Source of the DNA: Pseudomonadota bacterium
GTDB taxonomy: Bacteria; Pseudomonadota; Gammaproteobacteria; Steroidobacterales; Steroidobacteraceae
Reading direction: 5' to 3'
DNA length: 64,000 nucleotides
NCBI GenBank assembly: GCA_016705325.1
Contig: JADIYJ010000003.1
Span: forward strand, 381,369-445,368
The notes beneath the pieces are model-generated. The model saw only the letters and a list, made by a program, of their open reading frames with translations. It ran no database searches and was not told where the DNA came from. The position numbers and the translations under genes are program-made. Positions 39,459 to 52,914 of this stretch are shown here, one piece after another. Each line of letters begins with the position of its first letter. Within the stretch, counting starts at the first letter, position 1.

Positions 39459-40172
39459 ATGTCGACGACCCGCATTTCCCACCTCTGCATTGCGCTGGCA
39501 CTCTGCTGCGGCGCCACGCCCGCCCTGGCCGACTGGACCGGCAAGGGTAACGTCGGCGCGTCGTTCGCGACCGGCAACAGCGAGAACCAGGCGGCCAGCG
39601 CCGCGCTCGAACTGAAGAACACGGTCGACAAGTGGCAGCACACGTTCGGCTTCGCCGGCAACTATGGCAGCGAAAGCGGCACCACGACCGCCCAGCGCTG
39701 GGAAGTCCGCGGCCAGACCCAGTACGCCCTCACCGAGCGCGCGTATGCCTTCGGCGCCGGCCGTTATGACGATGACAAGTTCAGCCAGTACGACTACCAG
39801 GCCACGCTGGCCGGCGGTCTCGGTTACAGGATCATCGACAGCGACCGTACCAAGCTGTGGGTGCAGGGCGGCCCGGGCTACCGCTACGCCGAAATCCTTG
39901 CCACGGGCGAGTCGGAAGATGGCGTCATCTTGCGTGGCGACCTGGGCTTCGACCACCAGCTCACCGATACGACCAAAATCGTCGACCGTCTCCTCGTGGA
40001 AGCCGGTTCGGACAACACCTACGTGCAGAATGACCTCGGCCTCGAGGTCACGATCTCGGGTGGGCTCGGGCTGCGCGTGGGTTACCAGGTGCGTCACAAC
40101 ACGGACGTGCTGCCCGGCGTCGAGAAGACCGACACGCTCACGACGGTGGGCCTGCTCTACGAGACGAAATAG
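39459..40172 (+). CDS. DUF481 (YdiY-like) outer-membrane protein
   Basis: A 237-residue protein with a signal peptide (ISHLCIALALCCGATPALA) and the DUF481 pattern of alternating aromatic beta strands: DWTGKGNVGASFATGNSENQ, FAGNYGSESGTTTAQRWEV, YQATLAGGLGYRIIDSDRTK, and the C-terminal TDTLTTVGLLYETK. It is probably a 12-16-stranded outer-membrane barrel of unknown function. AAGGAG at 39448-39453 precedes the ATG at 39459. Confidence 0.85.
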   Translation: MSTTRISHLCIALALCCGATPALADWTGKGNVGASFATGNSENQAASAALELKNTVDKWQHTFGFAGNYGSESGTTTAQRWEVRGQTQYALTERAYAFGAGRYDDDKFSQYDYQATLAGGLGYRIIDSDRTKLWVQGGPGYRYAEILATGESEDGVILRGDLGFDHQLTDTTKIVDRLLVEAGSDNTYVQNDLGLEVTISGGLGLRVGYQVRHNTDVLPGVEKTDTLTTVGLLYETK

Positions 40173-40275
40173 ACCTCCCGTAACGCAGTGCAACACGCCC
40201 CGCGGCGGCGGAACCCCGCGGTCCGTCTGCGTTTTTGGATAGAATCCGGGGACCATTGCTGCAGGCGACTTCCCC

Positions 40276-43200
40276 ATGTCCGGTTCGACTCGCGAGGCGC
40301 CCTCGTCGCGCTTCCTGTTTCCCGATGTCCAGGACTTTCTGACCCCGGTAGGTCAGGCCATCAACGACGATTTCCTGGGTGACGAGGAAGCGCTGATCCG
40401 CTCGCTCGCAGACAGGGCCCGCCTGGATCCGGCGCAGCACGACGAAGTGCAGGCCACGGCACGCAAGCTCGTCGAGGCGGTGCGCAGGGCGCCCGCCGCC
40501 AAGACCGGGCTCGACGCGTTTCTCCGGCAGTACGACCTGTCGTCGCAGGAAGGCGTCATCCTCATGTGCCTGGCCGAGGCGCTGCTGCGCATTCCCGATG
40601 ACGAGACAGCCGATCGCCTGATCGCCGACAAGCTGCGCGCCGGTGACTGGGCCAGTCACCTGGGCGACAGCCAGTCGCTGTTCGTCAACGCCTCGACCTG
40701 GGGGCTGATGCTGACGGGCCGTATCGTGCGGCTCGATCCGAACGACGTCGCCGCGCCGGAGGGCGTGATGAGCCGCGTCGTCGGCCGCATGGGCGAACCC
40801 GTCGTGCGCACGGCGATGCGCCAGGCGATGCGCATCATGGGCCACCAGTTCGTGATGGGTCGCACGATGAAGGAGGCGCTCGACAACTCGTTGAGCGGCG
40901 CCAACAGGCGTTACCGCTACACGTTCGACATGCTGGGCGAGGCGGCGCTGACCACGGCCGACGCCACCCGGTATTTCGATGCCTACCGCACGGCCATCGG
41001 CCCGCGAACTGACGCCGCGCCTGGTCGAGCTGTGCCGGCTGGCCCGCGCTGCGGGCATCGCGCTGACGCTCGATACCGAGGAATCCGAACGGCTGGAACT
41101 CACGCTGGAACTGCTGGCCGCCGTCTGCCGCGATCCCGCGCTCGCCGGCTGGAACGGCTTCGGCATCGCGGTGCAGACCTACCAGAAGCGCGCGCTGCCG
41201 ATGCTCAAGTACATCGTCGGCCTCGCCCGGGAGACGAATCGCATCCTGCACGTGCGCCTGGTGAAGGGCGCGTACTGGGACGCCGAGATCAAGCGCGGCC
41301 AGGAGCGTGGCCTGCCGGGCTACCCGTTGTATACGCGCAAGCCCAACACCGACGTGTCGTACCTGGCGTGCGCGAGCTACGTTTTCCAGCAGGGCCGCAA
41401 CGTCCTGTATCCGCAGTTCGCGACCCACAACGCGCACACCGTCGCCGCCGTGGCCAGCATGGCCGGCAAGGCCGGATTCGAATTCGAGTTCCAGCGCCTG
41501 CACGGCATGGGCGAGGAACTCTACACCCACGTGACTGGCCCGGGCGGCCTCGGCATTCCGTGCCGCGTCTACGCGCCGGTGGGCGAGCACGAAGACCTGC
41601 TGCCGTACCTCGTCCGTCGCCTGCTCGAGAACGGCTCGAACACCTCGTTCGTCAACCGCATCGTCAACGAGAACGAGCCGATCGACGCGATCATCGCGGA
41701 CCCGGTGCGCACCGTCGACGGCTTCGACCAGGTCGCGCATCCGCGCATCCCGCAGCCGCTCGACATCTACCAGCCGGAACGCAGGAACTCGCTGGGCGTG
41801 CATCTCGCGAACGGCGCCGTGTGCAAGGCGATGGCCGAGCGCATGGAGCGCGTGTCACGTCGTGCCTGGGTGGCAGCGCCGCTGGTTGGCGGCGAGGAGC
41901 AGGGCGGGGTGAGCGACACCATCCGCAATCCTGCCAATCATGCCGACGCCGTCGGCACCGTGGCCAACGCGACCGCGGAACACGTGCGCGCCGCGGTCGA
42001 CATCGCGGTCCGGGCGCAACCTGCCTGGGACGCCACGCCCGCAGGCGTCCGTGGCGACGCACTCGACAAGGCGGCCGACCTGTTCGAAGCGAGCACGGCC
42101 GAGCTGGTCGCGATGTGCGTGCGCGAGGCCGGCAAGTCGGTGCCGGACGGCGTCGCCGAAGTGCGCGAGGCCGTCGACTTCCTGCGTTACTACGCGGCCC
42201 GTGCCAGGCACGAGTTCGCGGGCCCGCAACGAATGCCAGGACCGACCGGCGAGAGCAACGAGCTGAGCCTGCACGGACGCGGCGTGTTCACCTGCATCAG
42301 CCCGTGGAATTTCCCGCTGGCGATCTTCGCGGGGCAGGTTGCAGCCGCGCTGGCAGCGGGCAATGCCGTGCTGGCGAAGCCGGCCGAGCAGACGCCGCTC
42401 GTGGCGGCGCACGCTGTGCGCCTGCTGCTGCAGGCGGGCGTGCCGGCCGACGTGCTGCATTTCCTGCCGGGTGATGGCGCGGTGGTGGGTGCCGCTGCGG
42501 TGGCCGATCCGCGCGTTGCGGGAGTTGCTTTCACGGGCTCGACCGAGACCGCGCGGATCATCAACCGCACGCTGGCCGCCCGTCACGGACCGATCGGCAC
42601 GCTGATTGCCGAGACCGGTGGCCAGAACGCGATGATCGTCGACAGCTCGGCGCTGCCGGAACAGGTCGTCATCGACGCGGTCCAGTCGGCGTTCAACAGC
42701 GCAGGACAGCGCTGCTCGGCGCTGCGGGTGTTGTGCGTGCAGGAAGACGTCGCGCCGAAGGTGAAGCGGCTGCTGGCCGGCTACATGGAAGAGCTGGTGG
42801 TCGGGGACCCGGCATACCTCGAGACCGACGTCGGCCCCGTCATCGACGAGGCGGCGCGCGCCATGCTCGAAGGACATGCGCGCGAAGTCATGCGGTCGGC
42901 AGCCTGGCACCACCGCATCGAACTGCCGGCCGCGACGCGGGCCGGCACGTTCGTCGCCCCGCTCGCGGTGGAGATTGCGTCGCTGTCGATGCTCGAGCGC
43001 GAGTGGTTCGGACCGATCATGCACCTCGTGACCTACAAGGCGCGCGAGCTCGAGGCGCTGGTGGATGCGATCAACGCGACGGGTTTCGGCCTCACTTTCG
43101 GCATTCACAGTCGCATCGACGGCACGGTGCGCCGCGTGGCAAGCCGCGTGGCAGCGGGCAACGTCTACGTCAACCGCAACATCATTGGCGCGGTGGTGGG

Positions 43201-43348
43201 AACGCAGCCGTTCGGCGGTTCGGGCCTGTCGGGCACGGGACCGAAGGCGGGCGGGCCGTTCTATCTCCACCGCTACGCGCACGAGCGCACGATGACGGTC
43301 AATACCTCGGCGGTCGGCGGCAACGCTTCGCTGCTGGCGATGGAGTAG
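40276..43348 (+). pseudogene. putA: Bifunctional proline dehydrogenase / P5C dehydrogenase, frameshift with missing segment
   Basis: PutA oxidises proline to glutamate in two steps. It starts directly with the PRODH arch domain (FLFPDVQDFLTPVGQAINDD), so it lacks the DNA-binding N-terminus of regulatory PutA. The PRODH barrel shows RIVRLDPNDVAAPEGVMSRV, then after the break VRLVKGAYWDAEIKRGQ and FATHNAHTVAAV. The P5CDH half has SPWNFPLAIFAGQVAAALAA, GSTETARIINRTLAARHG and the nucleophile in FNSAGQRCSALRVL. Near 41005 the frame changes from AYRTAIG to ELTPRLVELC, and the 25-30 residues expected there (the SVKLSALHPRY-type strand) are missing. As given, the enzyme would be inactive. Confidence 0.93.
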
Positions 43349-43372
43349 GCGGGCACTGCGCGCAACTGACGC

Positions 43373-44746
<1,374 letters not shown>

Positions 44747-44750
44747 GGAA

Positions 44751-44791
44751 GTGATTGGTGATTAGTGAATAGTGAGTAGTGAGTACTCACT
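44751..44791 (+). repeat. Short AGTGA-type tandem repeat
   Basis: Imperfect 7-base tandem units (GTGATTG, GTGATTA, GTGAATA, GTGAGTA, GTGAGTA) immediately after sdaA and before the SDR ribosome-binding site. The AT-rich composition contrasts with the surrounding DNA. Confidence 0.7.
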
Positions 44792-44808
44792 TCAGCAGGA
44801 GCATGTCG

Positions 44809-45513
44809 ATGTCTGCAGTGGGTATCGTTGTCGTGATCACGGGAGCGTTCGGCGCGCTTGGCTCGGCGGCGGCGCGTGCTTTTGGCCAGGCCGGCGCCCG
44901 GCTGGCGTTGGTCGACGTAACGCAGCCGTCCGCCGAGCTGCAGAGGGAATTCGGCGGCGCGGGGCACATGCTGCTCGGCGGCGCGGATCTCGCCGACGTC
45001 GATGCGACGCGCAAGGCAATGGCCGCCATTGCGATGCGCTTCGGCGGCATCGACGTGCTGGTCAACGTCGCCGGCGGTTTTCGCTGGGAGACGATCGAGG
45101 ACGGCGACATCGGCACCTGGGATTCGCTCTACTCGATGAACCTGCGCTCGGCCGTCGTTGCGTCGAAGTGCGCGCTCCCGGCCATGCTCGAGCGCGGCGG
45201 CGGTCGCATCATCAACATCGGCGCCGGTGCCGCGGGCAAGGCGGCGCTGGGAATGGGGGCCTATGCGGCGTCCAAGGCGGGCGTGCAGCGCTTCACCGAG
45301 GCGCTGGCCGAGGAGTTGAAGGATCGCAACATCACGGTCAACGCGATCCTGCCGGGCATCATCGACACGCCACGCAACCGGCTTGATATGCCGAAGGCGG
45401 ACTTCACGCGGTGGGTGAGTCCCGAGGCGATCGCCAAGGTAATCCTTTTCCTGGCGTCGGCGGAGGCTGCGCCGGTGACCGGTGCCGCCATTCCCGTGTT
45501 CGGGCGCGGCTGA
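44809..45513 (+). CDS. Short-chain dehydrogenase/reductase
   Basis: A 234-residue classical SDR: cofactor loop VVITGAFGALGSAAARAFGQ, VNVAGGFRWE (NAG-like motif), catalytic serine region RIINIGAGAAGKAALGMGAY, and the YAASK active-site Tyr/Lys. The C-terminal GAAIPVFGRG is usual. ATG at 44809 has AGGAG seven bases upstream; ATG 44803 and an earlier GTG within the repeat are less likely. Substrate cannot be inferred; the position after sdaA is separated by a repeat. Confidence 0.88.
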   Translation: MSAVGIVVVITGAFGALGSAAARAFGQAGARLALVDVTQPSAELQREFGGAGHMLLGGADLADVDATRKAMAAIAMRFGGIDVLVNVAGGFRWETIEDGDIGTWDSLYSMNLRSAVVASKCALPAMLERGGGRIINIGAGAAGKAALGMGAYAASKAGVQRFTEALAEELKDRNITVNAILPGIIDTPRNRLDMPKADFTRWVSPEAIAKVILFLASAEAAPVTGAAIPVFGRG

Positions 45514-45525
45514 CGCCGCAGCCCG

Positions 45526-46092
45526 CTAAGCCAGGTTGCGGGGGTAGTCGAATTCGGCTTCGAGGCCGCTTGCCCAGTCGAGCTGCGACCAGTCGTTCAC
45601 CACGAAGCACGCAGTAAACACTCCGCATGTCGGCAACGTGTCGATGTGCTCGCCGGCCGAAAGCTTGTTGGCGCAGTCCGTGATGCCCGGGTTGTGCGCG
45701 AACACCATCACGTGTTGCGCCTTGCCGCCCAGTTCACGAACGACCTCCACGATCTGCTTCGGGTCGGCCAGGTACAGGCGCTCGTCCTGCGCAATCCTGT
45801 CGGCGTGAACTTTCAGTTCGCGGGCCATGATGCTGGCCGTCGACAGCGCACGCACGGCGGGGCTCGACAGGATCAGGTCGGGCTTCAGCTTGCGTGCGCG
45901 GAGCCGGCGCGCCATTTCCGGGGCGTCCTGCTGGCCGCGACGGTCAAGAACCCGGTCCCAATCCTGCTGCCCCGGCAGCGACGTGTCCGACTTCGCATGC
46001 CGGACCAGCGTCAGTCGCCGCATCGTCCCGGTGTCCAGGCGGTCCGCCACCAGGCGCTGCACCTTGCCCTTGCTCCGCTTGCCGAGACTCAT
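45526..46092 (-). CDS. sixA: SixA-type phosphohistidine phosphatase
   Basis: A 188-residue histidine phosphatase of the SixA family: RLTLVRHAKSDTSLPGQQDW with the RHG-like RHA motif, then LILSSPAVRALSTASIMARE and HVMVFAHNPGITDCANKL. SixA dephosphorylates histidine phosphotransfer proteins, for example NPr. The ATG at 46092 overlaps the Rieske gene stop (ATGA), which favours it; a second ATG at 46023 would give the shorter SixA-like MRRLTLVRHAKS start. It lies at the tail of the SUF operon. Confidence 0.85.
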   Translation of the reverse strand: MSLGKRSKGKVQRLVADRLDTGTMRRLTLVRHAKSDTSLPGQQDWDRVLDRRGQQDAPEMARRLRARKLKPDLILSSPAVRALSTASIMARELKVHADRIAQDERLYLADPKQIVEVVRELGGKAQHVMVFAHNPGITDCANKLSAGEHIDTLPTCGVFTACFVVNDWSQLDWASGLEAEFDYPRNLA

Positions 46093-46400
46093 TCGCTGGC
46101 GACCTCGACGAAGCCATCGACCACGCGCGTGGCGTGACTTCTTACGGCCTCGTAGGCCGGCGGGGTCAATGCCTTGCCGGTGCGCAGGCAGAAGCGCGCG
46201 CCGTGGCGCGGGCAGATGACCTGATGATCCTCGACCACGCCGCCGGCGAGACCGCCGCCGTCGTGCGTGCAGACGTCCTCGATCGCGAAGAACTCGCCGT
46301 CGATGTTGTAGACGGCGACGAAGGCCCCGTCGACTTCGGCCGACGCGTAGTCGCCCGGCTTGATGTCCGTGGCGGGTGCGACGCGGATCCAGGTGGTCAT
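46089..46400 (-). CDS. Rieske [2Fe-2S] ferredoxin-like protein
   Basis: A 103-residue Rieske protein with both cluster motifs, CTHDGG and CPRHGARF, of the type seen in soluble ferredoxins of dioxygenase systems and the NirD-like group. Within a SUF operon it may act as an electron donor or cluster carrier; this is inference. Its stop overlaps the sixA start by four bases, and 52 bases separate it from sufT. Confidence 0.9.
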   Translation of the reverse strand: MTTWIRVAPATDIKPGDYASAEVDGAFVAVYNIDGEFFAIEDVCTHDGGGLAGGVVEDHQVICPRHGARFCLRTGKALTPPAYEAVRSHATRVVDGFVEVASE

Positions 46401-46452
46401 ATCCGGAGCCCGCCGGCGGCAGCGGCCGTCACGTGGCCAGTGCTGCGTCGCC

Positions 46453-47001
46453 TCACATCATCCCCGTCTGCAGCCGCGCAGCCTCGGACATCATCGACTG
46501 GTCCCACGGCGGATCGAACACGAGTTCGACGTCGGCGTGCTTTACCGTCGGGATGACCCCGACTTTTTCCTTGACGTCGGCGACGAGCACGTCCCCCATG
46601 CCGCAACCGGGCGCAGTCAGCGTCATCTTGATCGACAGCACGCGGCCGTCGCCGTCAGGGATGACTTCGCATTCATAGACCAGGCCGAGGTCGACGATGT
46701 TGATCGGGATCTCCGGGTCGTAGCAGCCCTTCATCTGCTGCCAGGCGACCTGCTTGACGTCGTCGTCACTCGCATTCGGCGGCAATTCGGGCGTTTCTGC
46801 CGGCTCCTTGCCGAGCGCGTCGGCGTCCTTGCCCGCGATGCGGAAGAGGTTGCCCTCGACGTAGACGGTGAAACTGCCGCCGAGGGCCTGCGTGATGTAG
46901 CCCTGCTGGCCCTGGCGCAGCTTCACGTTGACGCCCGCAGGAACGATCACCGCATCCACGTCGCGGGTGAAGTTCACGGGTTCGTTGTCGGCTCGGTACA
47001 A
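46453..47001 (-). CDS. sufT: SufT iron-sulfur maturation protein (DUF59)
   Basis: A 182-residue MIP18/DUF59 protein. The C-terminal domain is clear: MKGCYDPEIPINIVDLGLVY, LSIKMTLTAPGCGMGDVLVA with the conserved Cys, and VELVFDPPWDQSMMSEAAR. SufT helps mature Fe-S proteins under high demand. I chose the TTG at 47001 because AGGAG lies six bases upstream and it gives the length usual for long SufT; the frame is open to 47094 but overlaps sufU. Confidence 0.9.
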   Translation of the reverse strand: MYRADNEPVNFTRDVDAVIVPAGVNVKLRQGQQGYITQALGGSFTVYVEGNLFRIAGKDADALGKEPAETPELPPNASDDDVKQVAWQQMKGCYDPEIPINIVDLGLVYECEVIPDGDGRVLSIKMTLTAPGCGMGDVLVADVKEKVGVIPTVKHADVELVFDPPWDQSMMSEAARLQTGMM

Positions 47002-47024
47002 GGCGGGCTCCTGTCGATCGATGT

Positions 47025-47468
47025 CTATTCGGTCGAAACCTGTTGCTGCTGATGCAGTGCCGCGTCGAGAGTGTGCCAGCAGAGGCTGGCGCACTTCACG
47101 CGGGCCGGGAATTCACGGACGCCGGACAGCGCGCCGAGCTTGCCGAGGCTGGACACGTCGACCTCGACGTCGTCGCGCGTCAGCAACTGGTGCATCTGCG
47201 AGAACAGTCCTTCGGCTTCCGCGATGGTCCTGCCCTTGACGCTTTCGGTCAGCAGCGAGGCCGATGCGATCGAGATCGCGCAGCCGCTGCCGTTGAAGGC
47301 CACGTCGCTGATGCGGCCGCCGTCGAGCTTCACGAACACCGTCAGCTTGTCGCCACACAGCGGGTTGAAGCCGTCGGCGCGGCGATCCGCGTCCGGGATC
47401 TCGCGGAAATTGCGCGGATGCCGGTTGTGGTCGACGATGACGTCGCGGTACAGGTCCTTGAGGTCCAT
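47025..47468 (-). CDS. sufU: SufU/IscU-like Fe-S scaffold or sulfurtransferase
   Basis: A 147-residue protein with the three cysteine motifs of the family, NPLCGD, GSGCAIS and VKCASLCWHTL. The insertion and the GSGCAIS pattern place it with SufU rather than housekeeping IscU. SufU accepts persulfide sulfur from SufS. Its start overlaps the sufS stop. Confidence 0.93.
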   Translation of the reverse strand: MDLKDLYRDVIVDHNRHPRNFREIPDADRRADGFNPLCGDKLTVFVKLDGGRISDVAFNGSGCAISIASASLLTESVKGRTIAEAEGLFSQMHQLLTRDDVEVDVSSLGKLGALSGVREFPARVKCASLCWHTLDAALHQQQQVSTE

Positions 47469-48721
47469 CAGCCGAGCATCTCCCGCGCAGTCAGCAGGGC
47501 CGCGACCAGCCGTTCAATCTCGGCAGGCGTGTTGTAGAACGCGAAGGACGCACGCGCCGTCGCGGGCAGCCCGAAGAATTCCATGACCGGCATCGCGCAG
47601 TGGTGGCCGGTGCGGATCGCGACGCCCTCATGGTCGAGAATCGTGCCCAGATCGTGCGGATGCACCCGGTCGAGCGTGAACGAGACGACAGCTGCCTTGT
47701 CGGGCGCCGTGCCCACGAAGCGCAGGCCGGGAACGGTTGCGAGCCGCTCGTTCGCGTAGTCGAGCAATGCATGCTCTGCGGCCGCAATGCGCTCCATGCC
47801 GAGCGCTTCGAGGTAATCGATCGCTGCGCCGAGACCGATCGCGCCCGCAATGTCCGGCGTGCCGGCCTCGAACTTGTAGGGCAGGCCGTTGTAGACGGTC
47901 TTTTCGAAGGAGACGGCCAGGATCATGTCGCCACCACCCTGCCATGGCGGCATCGCGCTCAGCAGTGACTCGCGCCCGTAGAGCACGCCGATGCCGGTCG
48001 GTCCGCACATCTTGTGGCCGGAGAAAGCGTAGAAATCACAGTTGAGCGCCTGCACGTCCACTGTCATGTGCGGAACGGCCTGCGCGCCGTCGAGCAGTAC
48101 CGGCACCCCACGCGTCCTGGCCGCCGCGATGAAGCGACTCACCGGAATGATCGTGCCGAGCGCATTCGAGACGTGGGCCAGCGCCACCAGCTTCGTGCGC
48201 GGGGACAGCAGGGCGGCGAACGCATCGAAGTCCACTTCGCCCGACCTGGTGATCGGCGCGACCTGCAGCGTGGCGCCCGTCTGCTGGCACAGCATCTGCC
48301 ACGGCACGATGTTCGCGTGATGCTCGAGCCACGAAATCAGGATTTCATCGCCCGGGCCAAGCGTCGGCCGGCCGTACGACTGCGCGACGAGGTTGATGGC
48401 CTCGGTGGTGCCGCGCACGAAGATGATCTCCTGCGTCGACTTCGCGTTGATGAAGCGTCGCACCTTCTCGCGCGCGCCCTCGAACAGGTCGGTCGCTTCC
48501 TGGCTCAGCGTGTGCACGCCACGATGCACGTTGGCGTGGGACGTCTCGTAGTACCGCGACATGGCGTCGATGACGGCGCGGGGTCGCTGGCTCGAGGCCG
48601 CGTTGTCGAGGTACGAGAGCGGCAGGCCGCGGACCGTGCGTTCCAGTACCGGGAAATCACGGCGGATCGTGGCGACGTCAAGCGCGGCTGAGCTGCCGGC
48701 GACGGCGTGAACTGCGTTCAT
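47468..48721 (-). CDS. sufS: Cysteine desulfurase SufS
   Basis: A 417-residue class II cysteine desulfurase that mobilises sulfur from cysteine with PLP. Seen: YLDNAASSQRPRAVIDAMSR, FVRGTTEAINLVAQSYGRP, the PLP lysine in YAFSGHKMCGPTGIGVLYG and the persulfide cysteine in RTGHHCAMPVMEFFG. The start overlaps the sufD stop (ATGA). Confidence 0.96.
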   Translation of the reverse strand: MNAVHAVAGSSAALDVATIRRDFPVLERTVRGLPLSYLDNAASSQRPRAVIDAMSRYYETSHANVHRGVHTLSQEATDLFEGAREKVRRFINAKSTQEIIFVRGTTEAINLVAQSYGRPTLGPGDEILISWLEHHANIVPWQMLCQQTGATLQVAPITRSGEVDFDAFAALLSPRTKLVALAHVSNALGTIIPVSRFIAAARTRGVPVLLDGAQAVPHMTVDVQALNCDFYAFSGHKMCGPTGIGVLYGRESLLSAMPPWQGGGDMILAVSFEKTVYNGLPYKFEAGTPDIAGAIGLGAAIDYLEALGMERIAAAEHALLDYANERLATVPGLRFVGTAPDKAAVVSFTLDRVHPHDLGTILDHEGVAIRTGHHCAMPVMEFFGLPATARASFAFYNTPAEIERLVAALLTAREMLG

Positions 48722-49991
48722 ACAGACCCCTCCAGCAGGCGCACCAGGCGCCGATCGAGTTCGTCATGCACGTGCCTGGCCAGGACCGGCTCGTCCACTC
48801 GTGCCATGACGGCTCCGGCAAACGCCCGCGTGAGCGCGCTGCGCGCTTCGGGTTCGCTGAGTCCGCGCGAACGCAGGTAGAAGAGGGCCTCCGGGTCCAG
48901 CTGGCCGGTGGTCGTACCGTGGCTGCACTGCACGTCGTCCGCGTAAATCTCGAGGTCGGGCTTGGTGTCGATCTCGGCGCCCGGCGTCAGCAACAGGTTG
49001 CGATTGACCTGGCGAGCATTCGACTTCTGCGCTCCTGCGTGCACGATCGCCTTGCCGTTGAATACGCCGCGGCCCTTGTTTGCCGCGATGCCGCGGTAAT
49101 CCTGCAGGCTGGTCGTCTCGATTGCACGGTGATCGACGAGGACGTGCGAGTCGAGGTGTCGCGAACCGTCGGCCAGGAAGACGCCCGTGATCTCGGTGCC
49201 GGCCGCGCGGCCGTCCAGGCTGACGTGGGTATCGAGGCGCGCCAGTGCCGCGCCAAGCTGCGAATCCCGCAGCACGAAGCAGGCATTCTCGCCAACGCGG
49301 GATTCGATCCGTTCGATGTGGAAAGCACGCTCGCCCTGGCGCTGCAGTCGATACAGCGTGAGGTGCGCGCCGGCGCCGAGTTCGATGTCGAGCACGGCAT
49401 TGGTGAAATGCTCGTGGGCGCCATCGTCGACGTGGTCGAGCAACAGGCGCGCGCGGCTGCCCGGCGCCATGCGCACGGCGATGCGGGGGCTTGCAAGAGT
49501 CGGGCCGGTGCCCGTGGTTACCAGCGACAGCTGCACGACGTCGTCGCTGCGCTGGCCGGCCGCGGTGGACAGCAGCAGCGGGCCGATGGTCAATGCGGCG
49601 TTGAGCGCCGCGAAGCGTTCAGTCCCGCCGCCGACGAAAGTGCGCAGCAACTGATCTTCAGGTGCAGTCTGCAACGTGCCGAGCGTAAAGCCACCGAACG
49701 CCGCCGGGACGGGGCCTGCCGCCGAACCGTTGGCCAGCACGAGTCGCTGCGCAACGAACGCCGGAGGTACATCGACCGATGTCGTCGTTGGTGCGGCCGG
49801 CACGAAGCGTCTCGATTCGAGGCGGCGGAGGCTCGTGTATTTCCAGGCTTCGTCCCGCGCACCGGGGAACCCGAGTTCGGCGAAGCGCTGCATCGCCGCC
49901 ACGCGTAGCGAGGCGGTGCCACCGAGCTGGGGTTGCAGCCGTGCGAACGCCTCGCGGTAATGCACAGTCGCCGGCGAGGAGGCGATGGCGC

Positions 49992-49995
<4 letters not shown>
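48718..49995 (-). CDS. sufD: SufD, Fe-S assembly scaffold subunit
   Basis: A 425-residue beta-helix subunit of the SufBC2D scaffold. The typical C-terminal region is visible: [20 protein letters not shown], then [20 protein letters not shown] and [19 protein letters not shown]-terminal helices start [20 protein letters not shown]. It overlaps both sufC and sufS by four bases, which implies coupled translation. Confidence 0.95.
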
Positions 49996-50747
<752 letters not shown>

Positions 50748-50773
50748 GTCTGTTGTTCCCGGATGGACGCGGA

Positions 50774-52222
<1,449 letters not shown>

Positions 52223-52233
52223 CGTTGAATTCC

Positions 52234-52713
52234 TCAGAGCCGGCCTGGACCGCGCGTCGCGGCGGGTGTGCGGACCGCGGCGGACAGGGCAGGGCGCCAG
52301 ACGGCAACGGCCTCCTGTCCCGACAACTGCGCGAGCGAGATGTCATCGAGCGAGCGACGAATCGCGCCGTTGATGCGTTGCCACGCGTTGCCCGTGCTGC
52401 AGGACAGTTCGAGGTCGCAGGCGCTGTGGTTGCCGCTGCATTCGGTGATCGCGACCGGGCCTTCGATCGCATCGATGATCGCGGCCGCGCTGATCGCGGC
52501 TGCCGGACGGGCGAGCTGATAGCCGCCCCGCGAACCCCGCGTGGAGGTGAGCAGGCCGGCCCGATGAAAATTCTTCAGCAGCTTGCCGACCGTGGGCAGA
52601 CCGAGCCGCGTGCGCTCGGCCACCTCGGTCGCCGTCAGTCGGCGGTCCGGGGCGGTGGCGAGGCAGGCCAGGATGACCGTGCCGTAGTCGGTGAGTTTGC
52701 TGATGCGTAACAT
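52234..52713 (-). CDS. Rrf2/IscR-family regulator of the SUF operon
   Basis: A 159-residue Rrf2 winged-helix repressor: [20 protein letters not shown], the recognition region [20 protein letters not shown], wing [14 protein letters not shown]. The cluster-ligand region [15 protein letters not shown] keeps three cysteines, as in IscR, so it probably senses Fe-S status with a bound [2Fe-2S] cluster. It heads the operon and likely autoregulates through a palindrome just upstream. It matches the group annotated as SUF assembly regulators in xanthomonads and pseudomonad relatives. Confidence 0.9.
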   Translation of the reverse strand: MLRISKLTDYGTVILACLATAPDRRLTATEVAERTRLGLPTVGKLLKNFHRAGLLTSTRGSRGGYQLARPAAAISAAAIIDAIEGPVAITECSGNHSACDLELSCSTGNAWQRINGAIRRSLDDISLAQLSGQEAVAVWRPALSAAVRTPAATRGPGRL

Positions 52714-52724
52714 GGGCGTCTTCC

Positions 52725-52748
52725 AATTGGGACGATTTTAGTCCTATA
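52725..52748 (-). promoter_or_regulatory. Candidate Rrf2/IscR operator before the SUF operon
   Basis: On the minus strand the sequence ATAGGACTAAAATCGTCC contains the dyad GGAC-N7-GTCC with an AT-rich centre, resembling the type 1 IscR motif (GACT...AGTC). It lies 12-35 bases upstream of the regulator start. Assignment rests on motif resemblance and position only. Confidence 0.45.
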
Positions 52749-52914
52749 CGCGCCCCGCGCCAACCCCGGGGGAGCCCGGGGCGGGGAAAACCCGCCAATC
52801 TGCTAGACTCGCGCGCTCGCGCGGGCCGTGGCGACCTTCACCGGCGGTTCGAGACCAGGGAACTCGAGCGGACCGTCGCGGTCCGTTGCCATTAAGCGAC
52901 CAGACGATCAACTC

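Noticed and set aside
40276..43348. Programmed ribosomal frameshift in putA
   Set aside because: No slippery heptamer or pseudoknot is evident at 41.0 kb, and conserved residues are missing at the junction, so an indel or deletion explains it better.
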